In this document: piece after piece, positions 17,335 through 26,599 of the stretch
How positions within the stretch are numbered: the first letter of the stretch is position 1
How the letters are laid out: each line of letters begins with the position of its first letter
Origin: Acholoe squamosa
Taxonomy: Eukaryota; Annelida; Polychaeta; Phyllodocida; Polynoidae
DNA length: 64,000 nucleotides
Assembly: GCA_949317995.1 (NCBI GenBank)
Contig: OX439038.1
Span: forward strand, 2,560,001-2,624,000
Direction: 5' to 3'
The notes under the pieces: generated by a model
Seen by the model: the letters and a program-made list of their open reading frames with translations, nothing else
The model's database searches: none
Told to the model about the DNA's origin: nothing
Translations under genes and position numbers: made by a program

Positions 17335-18004
17335 AAAAGCCAAGGCCTTAGGACAACGTAGGGAAGGTCCCTATCCTGGTCGAGCAGTAGGACAAGGCCC
17401 TGCAGGAGCAGCAGCAGCAGTAGCTGGGGGTGTAAACAATTCTTTAGAAGACACCGACGACGGCGACGACGATGATGACCACACTTTCACAGAGACTAGA
17501 GACGATCCACCACTTCCTGACGATTCAGACGGAGACAGTGTAGACGAGTTCAAAGGGGAGGAAGGCTTTAAACCTCGTGCAAGAGACAACACAGAGGGTA
17601 TGGACGCCGACATAAAAGAAAGAATACCTGCAAGTTACAGAACGACTGCTAAAAATCTCTACAGAGAATTATCTCGTCACGGAAGTCAAATTTTGAATTG
17701 GAACAGAGACGGAGAAATATATGTTAACGGGGAACGTGTGCCTGGAACTGACATAACAGATTTGTTAGCTTTTGCTGCCCGACCAAAGTCTTTGAAAAAG
17801 GACCAACCTAAAGGAAGCCAGGTTTTCATGAGAGCAGTTAAAAGGCTGAACCCCACCTTAAAATTTGTCAAAAACAAGTCGGCTTTTGCAGGGCACAGTC
17901 CTTCCTTTGCTGCCAGTCCCTTGAAAAGAGCTTCCCCTATTAAGAAGAGGAAAGTAAGTCAAAAAGGAACTGGACGTAAGTTTATATGGCGCACAAGGCT
18001 TTGA
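17309..18004 (+). CDS. Core-type protein, C-terminal part (frame-split)
   Basis: A 231-residue frame whose first ATG (17,309) lies inside the preceding frame, overlapping by 26 nt. It has an Ala-rich segment, then an acidic run (DDGDDDDD at about 49-56), then a folded-looking domain at about 108-180 with IPASYRTTAKNLYRELSR, LNWNRDGEIYVNG and RVPGTDITDLL. This pattern (basic helix, WN..Ge, iPGs.i.dLl) is common in a conserved Polinton protein of unknown role. The C terminus is very basic (KRASPIKKRKV), suggesting DNA binding or nuclear import. It overlaps the integrase start by 19 nt. Confidence 0.8.
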   Translation: MIKSGILTKKAKALGQRREGPYPGRAVGQGPAGAAAAVAGGVNNSLEDTDDGDDDDDHTFTETRDDPPLPDDSDGDSVDEFKGEEGFKPRARDNTEGMDADIKERIPASYRTTAKNLYRELSRHGSQILNWNRDGEIYVNGERVPGTDITDLLAFAARPKSLKKDQPKGSQVFMRAVKRLNPTLKFVKNKSAFAGHSPSFAASPLKRASPIKKRKVSQKGTGRKFIWRTRL

Positions 18005-19065
18005 AAAAAGATGTCCTCAGGTTTTACACAGATCCTAAACAACCTGGAAGTTTCACCAGCGTATCTAAACTTCAACGTCATCACTTCAAGAAAACAAAGA
18101 AAAAAAACATAGAACAAGCTTTGGAAGATGTAGACGCTTACACCAGACACAAACCTTACAAGAGAAGATTTCCAAGAAGAAAAACACAAACATGGGGGAT
18201 AGACAAACAGTGGCAACTTGACCTCATAGACATGCGAGAATTTTCAAAGGAAAACAAAGGATACCAGTACATTCTAGCGGGAATAGATGTTTTTTCAAGG
18301 TATGGTTTTGGACAACCTGTGAAAAGTAAGAGAGCTGATGACGTGACAGAGGCTTTCAAAAAAATGAGCAAAGAAAGAAAACCTCAACAAATTCAAACTG
18401 ACAAGGGCAAAGAGTTTGTCAACAAAATTTTCAAAAAACACTGTGAAGATCAAAAAATCAATTTTTTCACAGGAGAGAATGACGACGTGAAGTGTGCCTT
18501 AGCCGAAAGGTTCAACTCTACTTTACAAGGAAAAATGTGGAGATGTTTTTCTCATTTCAATAACTACAAATGGGTTGACTTGCTGCCCGACTTGGTTAAG
18601 TCCTACAATTTGACTTACCACAAATCCTTAGGAGCTGCCCCTTCAGACATAAATAAAGACAACTCTGAAGTCTTGTTCTACAGGTTGTACAATCAACCTC
18701 AAAAGAAAAAAGTTCCTGTCCTTCAGTTGAAGAGAAAAAATCAAGTGCGAATGTTGAAAACAAAGAAAACATTTAACAGAGGGTACGAACCTAACTGGAC
18801 TGAGGAAATATACACAGTCGACAACATTTCGCCCAAAGGGTACCACCTGAAAGATCTCCTTGGAGAAGAGATAAAAGGAAGCTTTTACGAACCTGAAGTT
18901 CAGAAGGTGCAAGTCCATCACGGAAGACGCTACAACATAGAAAAAATAGTAAAATACAGAGGAAAAGGCAAGAAAAGAGAAGCCTTGATCAAGTGGAAGG
19001 GTTATGGAGACAAGTTTAACTCTTGGGAACCTGTCAAAAACATAAAGAAATGGCGTTTACCTTAA
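17986..19065 (+). CDS. int: Retroviral-type integrase with chromodomain
   Basis: A 359-residue integrase from ATG 17,986. The catalytic core (about 68-225) has D79 (QLDLIDM), D139 (QTDKGKEF) and E174 (ALAERFN), a complete DDE triad with 34 residues between the last two. A lysine-rich linker is followed by a C-terminal chromodomain (about 315-356, YNIEKIVKYRGKGKK...LIKWKGYGDKFNSWEPVKNI) with the conserved W-K-G-Y and SWEP motifs. It would cut and join element ends to host DNA, giving the 6-bp duplication seen here. No HHCC zinc domain is evident at the N terminus. The gene overlaps both neighbours. Confidence 0.97.
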   Translation: MAHKALKKDVLRFYTDPKQPGSFTSVSKLQRHHFKKTKKKNIEQALEDVDAYTRHKPYKRRFPRRKTQTWGIDKQWQLDLIDMREFSKENKGYQYILAGIDVFSRYGFGQPVKSKRADDVTEAFKKMSKERKPQQIQTDKGKEFVNKIFKKHCEDQKINFFTGENDDVKCALAERFNSTLQGKMWRCFSHFNNYKWVDLLPDLVKSYNLTYHKSLGAAPSDINKDNSEVLFYRLYNQPQKKKVPVLQLKRKNQVRMLKTKKTFNRGYEPNWTEEIYTVDNISPKGYHLKDLLGEEIKGSFYEPEVQKVQVHHGRRYNIEKIVKYRGKGKKREALIKWKGYGDKFNSWEPVKNIKKWRLP

Positions 19066-20435
19066 CTTTACCTAGTAACTCATCTATGAATGTTTTTCCT
19101 GACAACACTTTAACTAGTTACAATACAATTTTGGCAGAATACATTAACTCTCCTACTCAGTTAGAGTGTGCTCTTCAAGAAATAACCTGTCCTACCACGT
19201 GGTACAACGTCAAAGAAGAACCCATTCTCTTGGTACAGGGAGAAAACGACCTGACAAACAACCTCCGCTCTGTAGTAGCTTTATTGAACAAACGCAGAAG
19301 AGAATTTTTTCCTCTGGAAAAACCAGGAGCCCATAGTGTCTTCAGTAGAGCTTCAAGCTCTACATCAAATTTATCAGCCCAATCTGCTTTGAAGAGAGGA
19401 GTAAAAATAACAAAAAACCTACGTCATGTCAACCCTGTGGGATCGACTGAAACCATTCCTCCTGCTGGTCCTGCAAGTGAAAGTTCACCGACTCCTGCTG
19501 CTGCGACTGAGACGCCATCTGGAGGATTCACTTCTAACCAACCCACGCCAGAGAAGGAGGAAAAGGAAGAGGAGGAGGGTGAGGGGGAGCGTGACACGGC
19601 AGGCAGAGAGAAAAGGGAAATATCGTCGGCTGTGGCTGAAGTGATGTCTATGGATGACAGGGAAAAAAGGTCTCTATCTTTTTTTGAAGAAAAGGCCGTC
19701 TTCACAGACTCTGCTAATGTTTCTCCTCTCTCTCCCAGTCAGTTACAGGCTGTGAAAATATGTACACGCTTCAAGGAAATTAGCAGATACCTGTCTAAGT
19801 ATTACTTCAAGGAAGGTAGTATCTACAATATGTTTGCCTTAGAAGGTGTGAACCTGGAAAGCAACTCAGAGTTGATAGGATACTTGAACAGGACCATAAA
19901 TAAACTACAGAGCATGTTGGTGAGAAAACTAAGAAACTACAGGAAAAACAACAAAGCCACCGTGTTTCACTACAACAAATACACAATGAAAAGTGTAGTT
20001 TCCTTGCCTCCTGGTGTGGTCATGCAACTCCCAGAAAACTTAGGGAAACAATTAGGTTTTGACGGAAGTGTTTTCCTAAGTGGAAAAACACAAAGCCCCT
20101 ACGTGGTAGACCTTAAGTACAAAAGTCGATGTGCTTTCGTGTACTCTGACATAGTCAAGCACAGTCTTGTGGGTGACTCTAAAGCACCCCTTCTGAGGCA
20201 AATCAACATAAATCGCTACAACGGTGACATGCAGACCATAAGTTTCCAGAACTTGATATATCTGCCAGTCACTAAAACCACCTTCAGGCAGATAGGGATA
20301 TACTTAAGAGACAAGACTGGGGAACCTATACCATTTGAAAGCAGTGTCGGTGGTACTTGCCTTCAGACCTCTTCAAGGATAGGAGTATATTACCATGCTT
20401 CACTACTATGGAACACCTCCATACCTGGCCCCTAG
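19050..20435 (+). CDS. Penton-type minor capsid protein
   Basis: From ATG 19,050 this is 461 residues; the open frame extends to a TTG at 19,023. The N terminus (FTLTLPSNSSMNVFPDNTLTSYN...LQEITCPTTWYNV) and C-terminal half (LGKQLGF, VDLKY, VYSDIVKHSLVGDSKAPLLRQI, FRQIGIYLRDKTGEPIPFES) match the conserved Polinton minor capsid protein expected to cap vertices. Between about residues 95 and 235 lies a long disordered, Ser/Pro/Glu-rich insert with an acidic run (about 168-180) and two REKR motifs (186-189 and 204-207) that fit a furin-type R-x-K-R pattern. It overlaps the integrase by 16 nt and the next gene by 41 nt. Confidence 0.85.
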   Translation: MAFTLTLPSNSSMNVFPDNTLTSYNTILAEYINSPTQLECALQEITCPTTWYNVKEEPILLVQGENDLTNNLRSVVALLNKRRREFFPLEKPGAHSVFSRASSSTSNLSAQSALKRGVKITKNLRHVNPVGSTETIPPAGPASESSPTPAAATETPSGGFTSNQPTPEKEEKEEEEGEGERDTAGREKREISSAVAEVMSMDDREKRSLSFFEEKAVFTDSANVSPLSPSQLQAVKICTRFKEISRYLSKYYFKEGSIYNMFALEGVNLESNSELIGYLNRTINKLQSMLVRKLRNYRKNNKATVFHYNKYTMKSVVSLPPGVVMQLPENLGKQLGFDGSVFLSGKTQSPYVVDLKYKSRCAFVYSDIVKHSLVGDSKAPLLRQININRYNGDMQTISFQNLIYLPVTKTTFRQIGIYLRDKTGEPIPFESSVGGTCLQTSSRIGVYYHASLLWNTSIPGP

Positions 20436-20865
20436 GGGTCAGTACGCTGAATACTACAGAAAATCACAGTTTGGGAACGGTGCTTTACCAGCGTACGGTG
20501 GCAGGGGCAGACAAAGAGGGCACGGACTTGGTTCGTTAATAGGTGGTTTACTGAGAGGAGCTGTTCCCCTCTTAAGTAAAATAGGACGCTCGGCTGCCAA
20601 ATCTGCAGGCAAAGCCTTGCTTACTACAGGAGCTGGAGTCTTGTCCGACGTGGTAACAGGAAAAGGCTTCAAGAAAAGTGTAGTTAGGAGAAGTAAAGCT
20701 ACAGGGAAGAACTTACTCAAAAGGGCTGCTTCTTCTGCTCAAGGATACATAAAAGGTACATCTGAACCTCCTCCAGTCAAACGACGAGCAACCGGCAAGC
20801 GCGGAGGACGTAAGGGGCAACGCGGCAGAGGTAGAGGACAAGCTAGAGGAAGGACCTTGTTCTAG
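20395..20865 (+). CDS. Basic glycine-rich virion protein (pVI/pX-like)
   Basis: A 156-residue protein from ATG 20,395. After a Tyr/Gly-rich start, residues about 40-85 (GHGLGSLIGGLLRGAVPLLSKIG and following Ala/Gly-rich helix) form an amphipathic, membrane-active-looking segment, followed by GKGFKKSVVRRSKATGKNLLKR and a Gly/Arg tail (RGGRKGQRGRGRGQARGR). Such proteins are constant in Polintons and resemble in style adenovirus pVI or pX, that is membrane lysis or DNA condensation; homology is not demonstrated. The stop lies 2 nt before the major capsid start. Confidence 0.85.
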   Translation: MLHYYGTPPYLAPRGQYAEYYRKSQFGNGALPAYGGRGRQRGHGLGSLIGGLLRGAVPLLSKIGRSAAKSAGKALLTTGAGVLSDVVTGKGFKKSVVRRSKATGKNLLKRAASSAQGYIKGTSEPPPVKRRATGKRGGRKGQRGRGRGQARGRTLF

Positions 20866-20867
20866 TC

Positions 20868-22184
20868 ATGAGTCTCCTTCATCCCAAGGGTCAGGTATGT
20901 GCAGTAGGTGAACTAGACCTACACGCCTTGCCTGTCACTCAAAAGGACATATTAAAGTGTCAAAAAATAACCAAAACTACCAACAATGCCCTGACTCCAC
21001 ACACTGAATCATTTGACTTCACCTTCGAACCAAGCAACCTGTACACAGACCTCTCAGAAACTGAGCTGTACATGGAACTGGAAGCCGTGGCGGCAGACGG
21101 AACAACTCACCTTGCCGTAGGCATAGAAGCTGCTCCAGTCAACAACTTGGCACACGCTCTCTTTGCTTCCTGTCAGTTGCTGATAAATGGGGAGAAAGTC
21201 ACCGGCAACAATGAAGACTATGGTCTCAAGGCCTACATTTTGGACACAATTTGTTGCAACAAAGAAGACAAAGAGACTCGGTTGAAAGGGTGTCAAAAGT
21301 ACATGAAAGACACCTGTGGTCACATGGAAGCCAGAGCGGGCGAAAATGCTGGATGGACGGCACGGAGAGCAGAGTTCAGTGCCCGCAACAAGCATGCCTT
21401 AGTAATGAAGCCGCACCTGGATTTAATTAAACAGTGCAAGGTGCTGCCTCCGAACTGTGAAATCAAGTTCATATTTGAAAAAAATCAGCCCAATTACTAC
21501 ATGATGCAAGCAGCCGATCAAAACTACTGGGTCAAAATCACCAAAGCTGAAATGACACTTCTCCAAAAATGTGTCGACGACGAGGTGGTGAAAACTCACG
21601 TCAGCAGTGTCAGGAATCCACATTGGGGCCCTTTCAACTATCACATAGCCAGGTGTAAAGTAACTAAACACACTTTGGACGGCGGCTCACAAGACTACAG
21701 TTGGACTCAACCTGACACTACTCAGATCCCCACCAGGATAGTCTTGTGTATGATAAAGGAAACAGCAGCTGCTGGGACTAAGACAGAAAATCCTTTCAAC
21801 TGCAGGCATTTCAACGTGAAGGAAATATGCGTGAGATATGACGATCAAAAGTTTGAGTTGAAGACCGACTTCGAAACAGGCAACTGCATCAGAGCCTACA
21901 GTCAAATGTTCATAGACAGTGGGCTGTCGGCTTTGGGGCAAGACTGTGGCATAACTTTGGAAGATTTCAAAGATGGATATTCCTTCTTTGTTTTCGACCT
22001 CACCCCAGACAGAGCACCTGAAGACAGTCGTATAAATCTCATCAAGCAAGGAAAGCTGGGCATTTCCCTTAGGTTTGCCGCCCCGACTACTCACGCCATA
22101 TCTGCCGTCTTGTGTTCCTTCTACGACAACAACATCCAACTAACGGCTGACTGTCTTCCTGTCACAGACTACCACATGAACTGA
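20868..22184 (+). CDS. Double jelly-roll major capsid protein
   Basis: A 438-residue protein from ATG 20,868. The N-terminal part has the family hallmarks: LDLHALPVTQKDI, FDFTFEPSNLYTDLSETELYMELEA, APVNNLAHALFASCQLLINGEKV, then YGLKAYILDTICC and YMKDTCGHMEA. The second half has NPFNCRHFNVKEICVRYDDQ and YSFFVFDLTPD, typical of the second jelly roll. Length is close to the family norm. It would build the icosahedral shell with the penton-type protein. No break is seen. Confidence 0.95.
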   Translation: MSLLHPKGQVCAVGELDLHALPVTQKDILKCQKITKTTNNALTPHTESFDFTFEPSNLYTDLSETELYMELEAVAADGTTHLAVGIEAAPVNNLAHALFASCQLLINGEKVTGNNEDYGLKAYILDTICCNKEDKETRLKGCQKYMKDTCGHMEARAGENAGWTARRAEFSARNKHALVMKPHLDLIKQCKVLPPNCEIKFIFEKNQPNYYMMQAADQNYWVKITKAEMTLLQKCVDDEVVKTHVSSVRNPHWGPFNYHIARCKVTKHTLDGGSQDYSWTQPDTTQIPTRIVLCMIKETAAAGTKTENPFNCRHFNVKEICVRYDDQKFELKTDFETGNCIRAYSQMFIDSGLSALGQDCGITLEDFKDGYSFFVFDLTPDRAPEDSRINLIKQGKLGISLRFAAPTTHAISAVLCSFYDNNIQLTADCLPVTDYHMN

Positions 22185-22191
22185 GAAAAAA

Positions 22192-22656
22192 ATGAGAACT
22201 TCAGACATAACAGGTGCACTGGGAAACCATCCACACACAAGGCGTTTCTACCTGGGAACTTTTGCCAGTAATCAATGTCCTAAAAAACCAATTCCCTCTA
22301 CATGTTTCGTCAGTAACACAGATCCAAGCTCTAAACCTGGTCAGCACTGGGTGGCATTTTACGTTTCTCATAACGGGAATGTATTCTACTTTGATCCCTA
22401 CGGCTTACCTCCGTTTACTATATATCACCAAAGGTTCATGGAAAAGGCGTCAGATGGTCACGGGTCGTTCAGCAGAAAACAAGTGCAAAACTTTTACGCT
22501 AAAACATGTGGAGCCCACTGCATTAACTTCCTCATAGAAACATGTCGGACCAAGGATCCACACCACACTGTAAAAAGGTTTTCTCAGGTCCCCTTCAACT
22601 TAATGGACAAAATAGTCAGGCCCTTCCTGAGAAAAAGAGAGAAGAAGAGGCAATGA
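22192..22656 (+). CDS. Adenain-like (Ulp1-fold) capsid maturation cysteine protease
   Basis: A 154-residue protease from ATG 22,192, 7 nt after the capsid gene. Catalytic residues are visible: H52 (GQHWVAFYV), D68 (FYFDPYG), Q99 and C106 (QNFYAKTCGAHC). The seven-residue Q-to-C spacing matches adenovirus protease. It would process virion precursors; the Ulp1/SENP fold is shared with SUMO proteases, which is notable beside the SIM-type protein, though the role here is expected to be structural. The stop overlaps the next start as ATGA. Confidence 0.93.
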   Translation: MRTSDITGALGNHPHTRRFYLGTFASNQCPKKPIPSTCFVSNTDPSSKPGQHWVAFYVSHNGNVFYFDPYGLPPFTIYHQRFMEKASDGHGSFSRKQVQNFYAKTCGAHCINFLIETCRTKDPHHTVKRFSQVPFNLMDKIVRPFLRKREKKRQ

Positions 22657-22967
22657 ATTTCGAGATGAGTCCAGAAGAAGTAGCAGTCAAAGCAGACGTG
22701 AGCAATCTTTTGGTGAAAGGAAAAGTTAAACGTGAACTGGACGTGATAGACGGGCTTCAGAGCACGGCAGAAGTAATAGACAAGATTCTCATCATCATGG
22801 CCGAGTTAATGGACAAAGTGGTAGCCCTGGAGGAGAACGACATAGGAAGAAAGGCCTTGAAGGATTTAATGGAGAGAATGCGGGCCTTAGAGGACCGTAG
22901 TCAAAGTCCTACTCCAGCCAAGACCGGGTGCAGTTGGTACTGCAACAAGAATTCATTTTCCATATAA
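22653..22967 (+). CDS. Small coiled-coil protein
   Basis: The preferred start is ATG 22,653, overlapping the protease stop (ATGA), giving 104 residues; an alternative in-frame ATG at 22,542 would give 141 residues but lies deep in the protease gene. Residues about 30-85 have a strong heptad pattern (VIDGLQSTAEVIDKILIIMAELMDKVVALEEND...LKDLMERMRAL), so the protein is probably an oligomeric coiled coil. No family is recognised. It is the last gene before the right TIR, followed by AATAAA at about 23,044. Confidence 0.75.
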   Translation: MNFEMSPEEVAVKADVSNLLVKGKVKRELDVIDGLQSTAEVIDKILIIMAELMDKVVALEENDIGRKALKDLMERMRALEDRSQSPTPAKTGCSWYCNKNSFSI

Positions 22968-23043
22968 TATCCATGTACTCTGCTTGCAAAGCATATCTGA
23001 TTATAATGATTCATACCTAGCATGTACTCTGATAGGAAGAAAA

Positions 23044-23049
23044 AATAAA
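23044..23049 (+). terminator. Polyadenylation signal of the plus-strand block
   Basis: AATAAA in an A-rich context about 77 bp after the stop of the last plus-strand gene and just inside the right TIR; a plausible shared 3' end for the late gene cluster. Confidence 0.55.
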
Positions 23050-23107
23050 AAGATTGAATTAAAAAAACCGAGTTGTGTCTTTGTTGCATTTAATCTCATA
23101 TCAAAAT

Positions 23108-23501
23108 AGTGAGTCATAAGTATTGCGTAAATTCATAGGAACATTGCATCAGAAAATGAGTCATGGTTATTGTGTAATTTCTTTCAAGGATTGCACAATA
23201 CACCCTCATACGTAGGTCATACGTTTTTGCAAGTAGGTTAGTAGGTCACTTCCGGTTTGTAAGTAGGTCAGCTCTAGGTATTGCACAATTCTTTTAATTT
23301 ATGTAACTAGGTCAGGTCACTTGGTCAAATGGAATCCAGCTCTCTGATTGGTCGAAAAAACTAGGTCATAACCTTATGACGTCACTTCCTGTCAAATCCA
23401 GCCCTCTGATTGGTTAAAACTAGGTCACTTCCGGTCTACCAGTAGGTCATGACCTAGTTAGTAGCTAATCCATTGCGCTCAGTTTGCATGTATATACTAC
23501 T
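23108..23501 (-). repeat. Polinton terminal inverted repeat, right
   Basis: Reverse complement of 5095-5477, ending ...ATATACTACT at 23,501. It keeps the ETS, CRE and CCAAT sites and nearly all AGGTCA half-sites of the left copy. One half-site is changed (ACCAAG) and one AGGTCATGACCT palindrome has become AGGTTATGACCT in the left orientation. Confidence 0.95.
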
Positions 23502-23507
23502 GTTAAA
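23502..23507. repeat. Polinton target-site duplication, right
   Basis: GTTAAA immediately after the right TIR, identical to 5089-5094. Confidence 0.95.
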
Positions 23508-23938
23508 TTTAAGAATGAGGTTAAAAAGTTAAAAAATCTCAGATCAAGGCTAAAGGTTGCATATAACTAAGGAACAAAGGTTGATGGAGACGGTGTAGTC
23601 ACCGCGCCGCTCCAAATATTATTTATGTGATCAGTATATTTTTTCATCATCATATAATATTATATCATTGATGATCATTTGATTGTATTTTGTGTTTCTT
23701 GTGTCATATCGATATATATCTCAACAAATACTATGTGATTGATTTGATACACTTGCCTGCTTCCTTACTGTTATTGTACATAATGACATATGTTTGATTA
23801 TGTGGAGTCTATATTTACTTCAACTGTTTGGTATCTGTTTGAAATATAAATAAAAATGGTCGGCTCTATAGCGTTACATAAATAAACCTGACAGTTCATT
23901 AACGCAATGAGCTAGTCCAAAAAAAAAAAAAAAAAAAG
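23508..23938 (+). pseudogene. Non-LTR retrotransposon tail, right half
   Basis: With one copy of the target duplication removed, the frame of the left relic (4696-5094) continues here in phase for 20 codons to a TAA at 23,568-23,570. That is followed by about 350 bp of 3' untranslated sequence ending in an A run at about 23,919-23,937. This is how a LINE 3' end should look and supports the insertion model. The junction with the downstream sequence was not resolved. Confidence 0.7.
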
Positions 23939-25793
23939 TTTTACCAGCTAGGTTCGAGTCTTGTTATTTGAAAGAAATACAAAGACAGTATTCCGCGTGT
24001 ATGCCAACGGGTTTATTCAGTACACCTTCCAGTTACCCTATAAATGGTATTTAGGGAAACATGTCATTGCATGTAGCATGTACGGAGGCCTACATGGCCT
24101 CTGACGTAGCAGGTGAGCGTAGAGCTTTTATATGGATCCCTAGGTTTGTCGCCAGGTGTCCAACGGACCCAGACTGGTGCTGCCACCTATCCGGAACCTC
24201 ATGATCACCAGGTGACAGGACTCAACCGCCACGCCAGACGGCACCAAACATTATTAGGATAACTATATACCTCTACACTTATTTTGATTTCCATTGTGCC
24301 ATTTCAATCTTCCTTCTACTAGTATAGACATTACCGAGGACAAAAACAATCTGCCATTTCATAATTCAGAAACCATTAAGACAATACAAGCAGAGCCCAT
24401 GAGTAAACAAATTGCATTGTGGAAGCTGCTACATATTTGTCACTCATAATGTTTTCCTCTGGCAAGTAACTGGAAGAAGAGTCCATCAAAACAAGGTTCA
24501 TACAATGTGATAATTGTAACCACAAAATGATTTCTATTTGACCAAAGGACTGATCCAGACTCTTTCCTTAACCATGTCATGCTGTCCCAATTTGTAAACG
24601 CACAAAATTTCCCCCTCCTTAAGAAAGTTTAGCACCCAAGGTAATCATATCTAAATTCTAAAGGTTTCTAGCAGAGGAAAGAACTGTTCAATGCTGTGTA
24701 CCGCCCTTTTGATGTAAGGAGTAGGAGGCCTGCATTGACATAGGGATTGCCTTTTACTGTTGGAACAAATCACTGAGGTTGTGTTTCTTTACGGCTCACA
24801 GGGTATGTATGATATTGTATTACAGATAAACATATCTAGGAGGAATGCTGTCATGTTTGCTCTTACTCCCCAGATGTGTCTTGGAAGCTTGGATCCATAT
24901 AATTAGAATACTTGTAATTATCTCACATATATCGTCTTTACTTTTGAAGCTCTCTAATCCCTTGCCTCAGGGACTGGTTGTATGAGGATGTACAAGTGTA
25001 AGTAAATCTACTTTTTGTCTTTGCGGAAAATGAACTACCACTAAGTGACTAAGTCTGTTCCTCGCCCATACAAGTACACATTGCTTCATAAGTATAATTC
25101 ATCAAATTATTCGACAAAGTAGTCAAGTAGAATAATACTCATGACAGCATTTCACCACTTTGATGTGGCATTTTCCTGACTGAGTGATAAATCATACAAG
25201 ACCTTAAAGACATGTCATGTTCTTCATCACTTAAACTGCTCGTGTAATGGCAGCCATAGCGCAAACAAGAAATGTAAATGCCACAAGATTGCGCATTCAT
25301 TAGAACTGTGTAAAAAGCAGGCAATCATATTTGACAGATGAACTGTTGTTTTGTTGTACGGCTGTCTTGCAGCTTGCAGTCAGGTATGGGCGTTCCGATC
25401 TCTTCTAGACTTTTACCGTTCAAGGATATTATAGCATCTTTAGAAATTTGCTCCTGTTTTGTGCTTTCAGACATGAAAGACTTCAATTATCCTCACTAGT
25501 AATTTAGAAGCACTCCAGAATTACCCTGCAAACACAGCACCACAAGCCATCAGCCCAATGTGAGAGATGACCACCTTTGATTCAGTTGTCACGTCTGCCA
25601 GTTTATTGGCAGTGAATGGGGTTTGTGGAACTAGGAACTTATTTCAATAGTACACTGGATCAGTTGCCTACAAGATGAAGTTGCCCAGATATTACTAAGA
25701 GATATTGACAAATTCCAATATTGGAAAATGGCAGTTATGCACACACAACATGTTCTTGGCATGAGGGACCCAAAGGCCAAACACCATGAATAT
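23939..25793. other. Host intergenic DNA
   Basis: The first 310 bp (to about 24,250) are more GC-rich and include GGTTCGAGTC near 23,951, a B-box-like motif, so this may be another short retroelement. The rest is AT-rich with no gene or clear repeat that I recognise. Confidence 0.4.
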
Positions 25794-25867
25794 TTGTGGA
25801 TCAACACGGTAAAAGGTAAGCCCACGAGGGGGTGCGCGGGCGTACCTTTTACCATGTTGATCCACAA
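25794..25867. repeat. Short fold-back element
   Basis: A 25-bp inverted repeat (TTGTGGATCAACAYGGTAAA plus AGGTA and its complement) surrounds a GC-rich loop in which GCCC and GGGC can also pair. It is a compact near-perfect hairpin of 74 bp, likely a miniature fold-back transposon or its remnant. Confidence 0.8.
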
Positions 25868-26599
25868 TTTTCTCAACTGTCCAGTAATTCATCTTTCTCT
25901 TCATCTTTTTAGTCATAGATGAAAGGATGCAATAGATATAGGTAGAATGGAAAATCCTAAGCACTCAAAAGTAATTTTGCATATTATATGGGATTAGGAT
26001 ACTGACGTAGACAAAGAATCCCCTGCATAACATTTGGTGTATGTCAAATGAGATTATTTCCTATCCGTCAACCTTATGTAAATCCGATCAACCACAGCCA
26101 ATTACAGGCACGCATAGATTGAATTATAGATTATTAGAAAGTCTTTGACATTAGGCAATGCATATATTGAGGAAACCGCCATCTTTTCAGCCTTCTAGTT
26201 TGCATTGACCACCAAGCGTAATTAATGAGGAAAATTTAAAAGAGATATTTTAGATGTGTGGGTTTTACTCCTTCCAACTGTGTGTCCTGCGTGTAGGGCA
26301 TACTTCCTTAATGACACTGGATGCTGTTTATAATTCCATCTTCACTCATGGAAATTACTTGTAAGTGGATTTCAACTGTGTGAAGAAAACAAGCTTCAAG
26401 ACCCAAAGCAATTACCATATCTGCCGTCTTTGAATATTCTATTTTCATCTCATCATAATCTTGAGGTAGAAGAAAGTAGGTCCTGGGACAGATCCAATTT
26501 TGAAGCAGTACCACCAGAACTTCATCAGTGAATGGTTCTCGCCGATTGGCAAGAGGCACTACGAGCTATGAGCATGTCAGGGCATCAGAGACCCTGGAG

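Larger units (their letters stand above)
5095..23501. mobile_element. Complete Polinton/Maverick (adintovirus-like) element
   Basis: An 18,407-bp unit beginning AGTAGTATATACATGC and ending with its reverse complement. It has long inverted repeats, a perfect 6-bp target duplication, and the diagnostic gene set: protein-primed PolB, retroviral-type integrase with chromodomain, FtsK/HerA-type packaging ATPase, adenain-like protease, double jelly-roll capsid protein and penton-type minor capsid protein. Length lies within the 15-25 kb usual for the family. Core frames are intact apart from one frame change near 17.3 kb, so the copy looks fairly recent. The outer 300 bp of the two terminal repeats differ at only about six positions. 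Confidence 0.97.

Noticed and set aside
22542..22652. Longer start for the coiled-coil gene
   Set aside because: It overlaps the protease coding region deeply, whereas the ATGA overlap at 22,653 fits the compact gene spacing.
5552..22967. LxCxE (Rb-binding) motifs in accessory proteins
   Set aside because: I checked the accessory proteins by eye; near-misses such as AECLE do not fit the pattern.
5095..23501. Helicase gene in the Polinton
   Set aside because: No SF1 or SF3 Walker motifs outside the packaging ATPase; animal Polintons commonly lack one.
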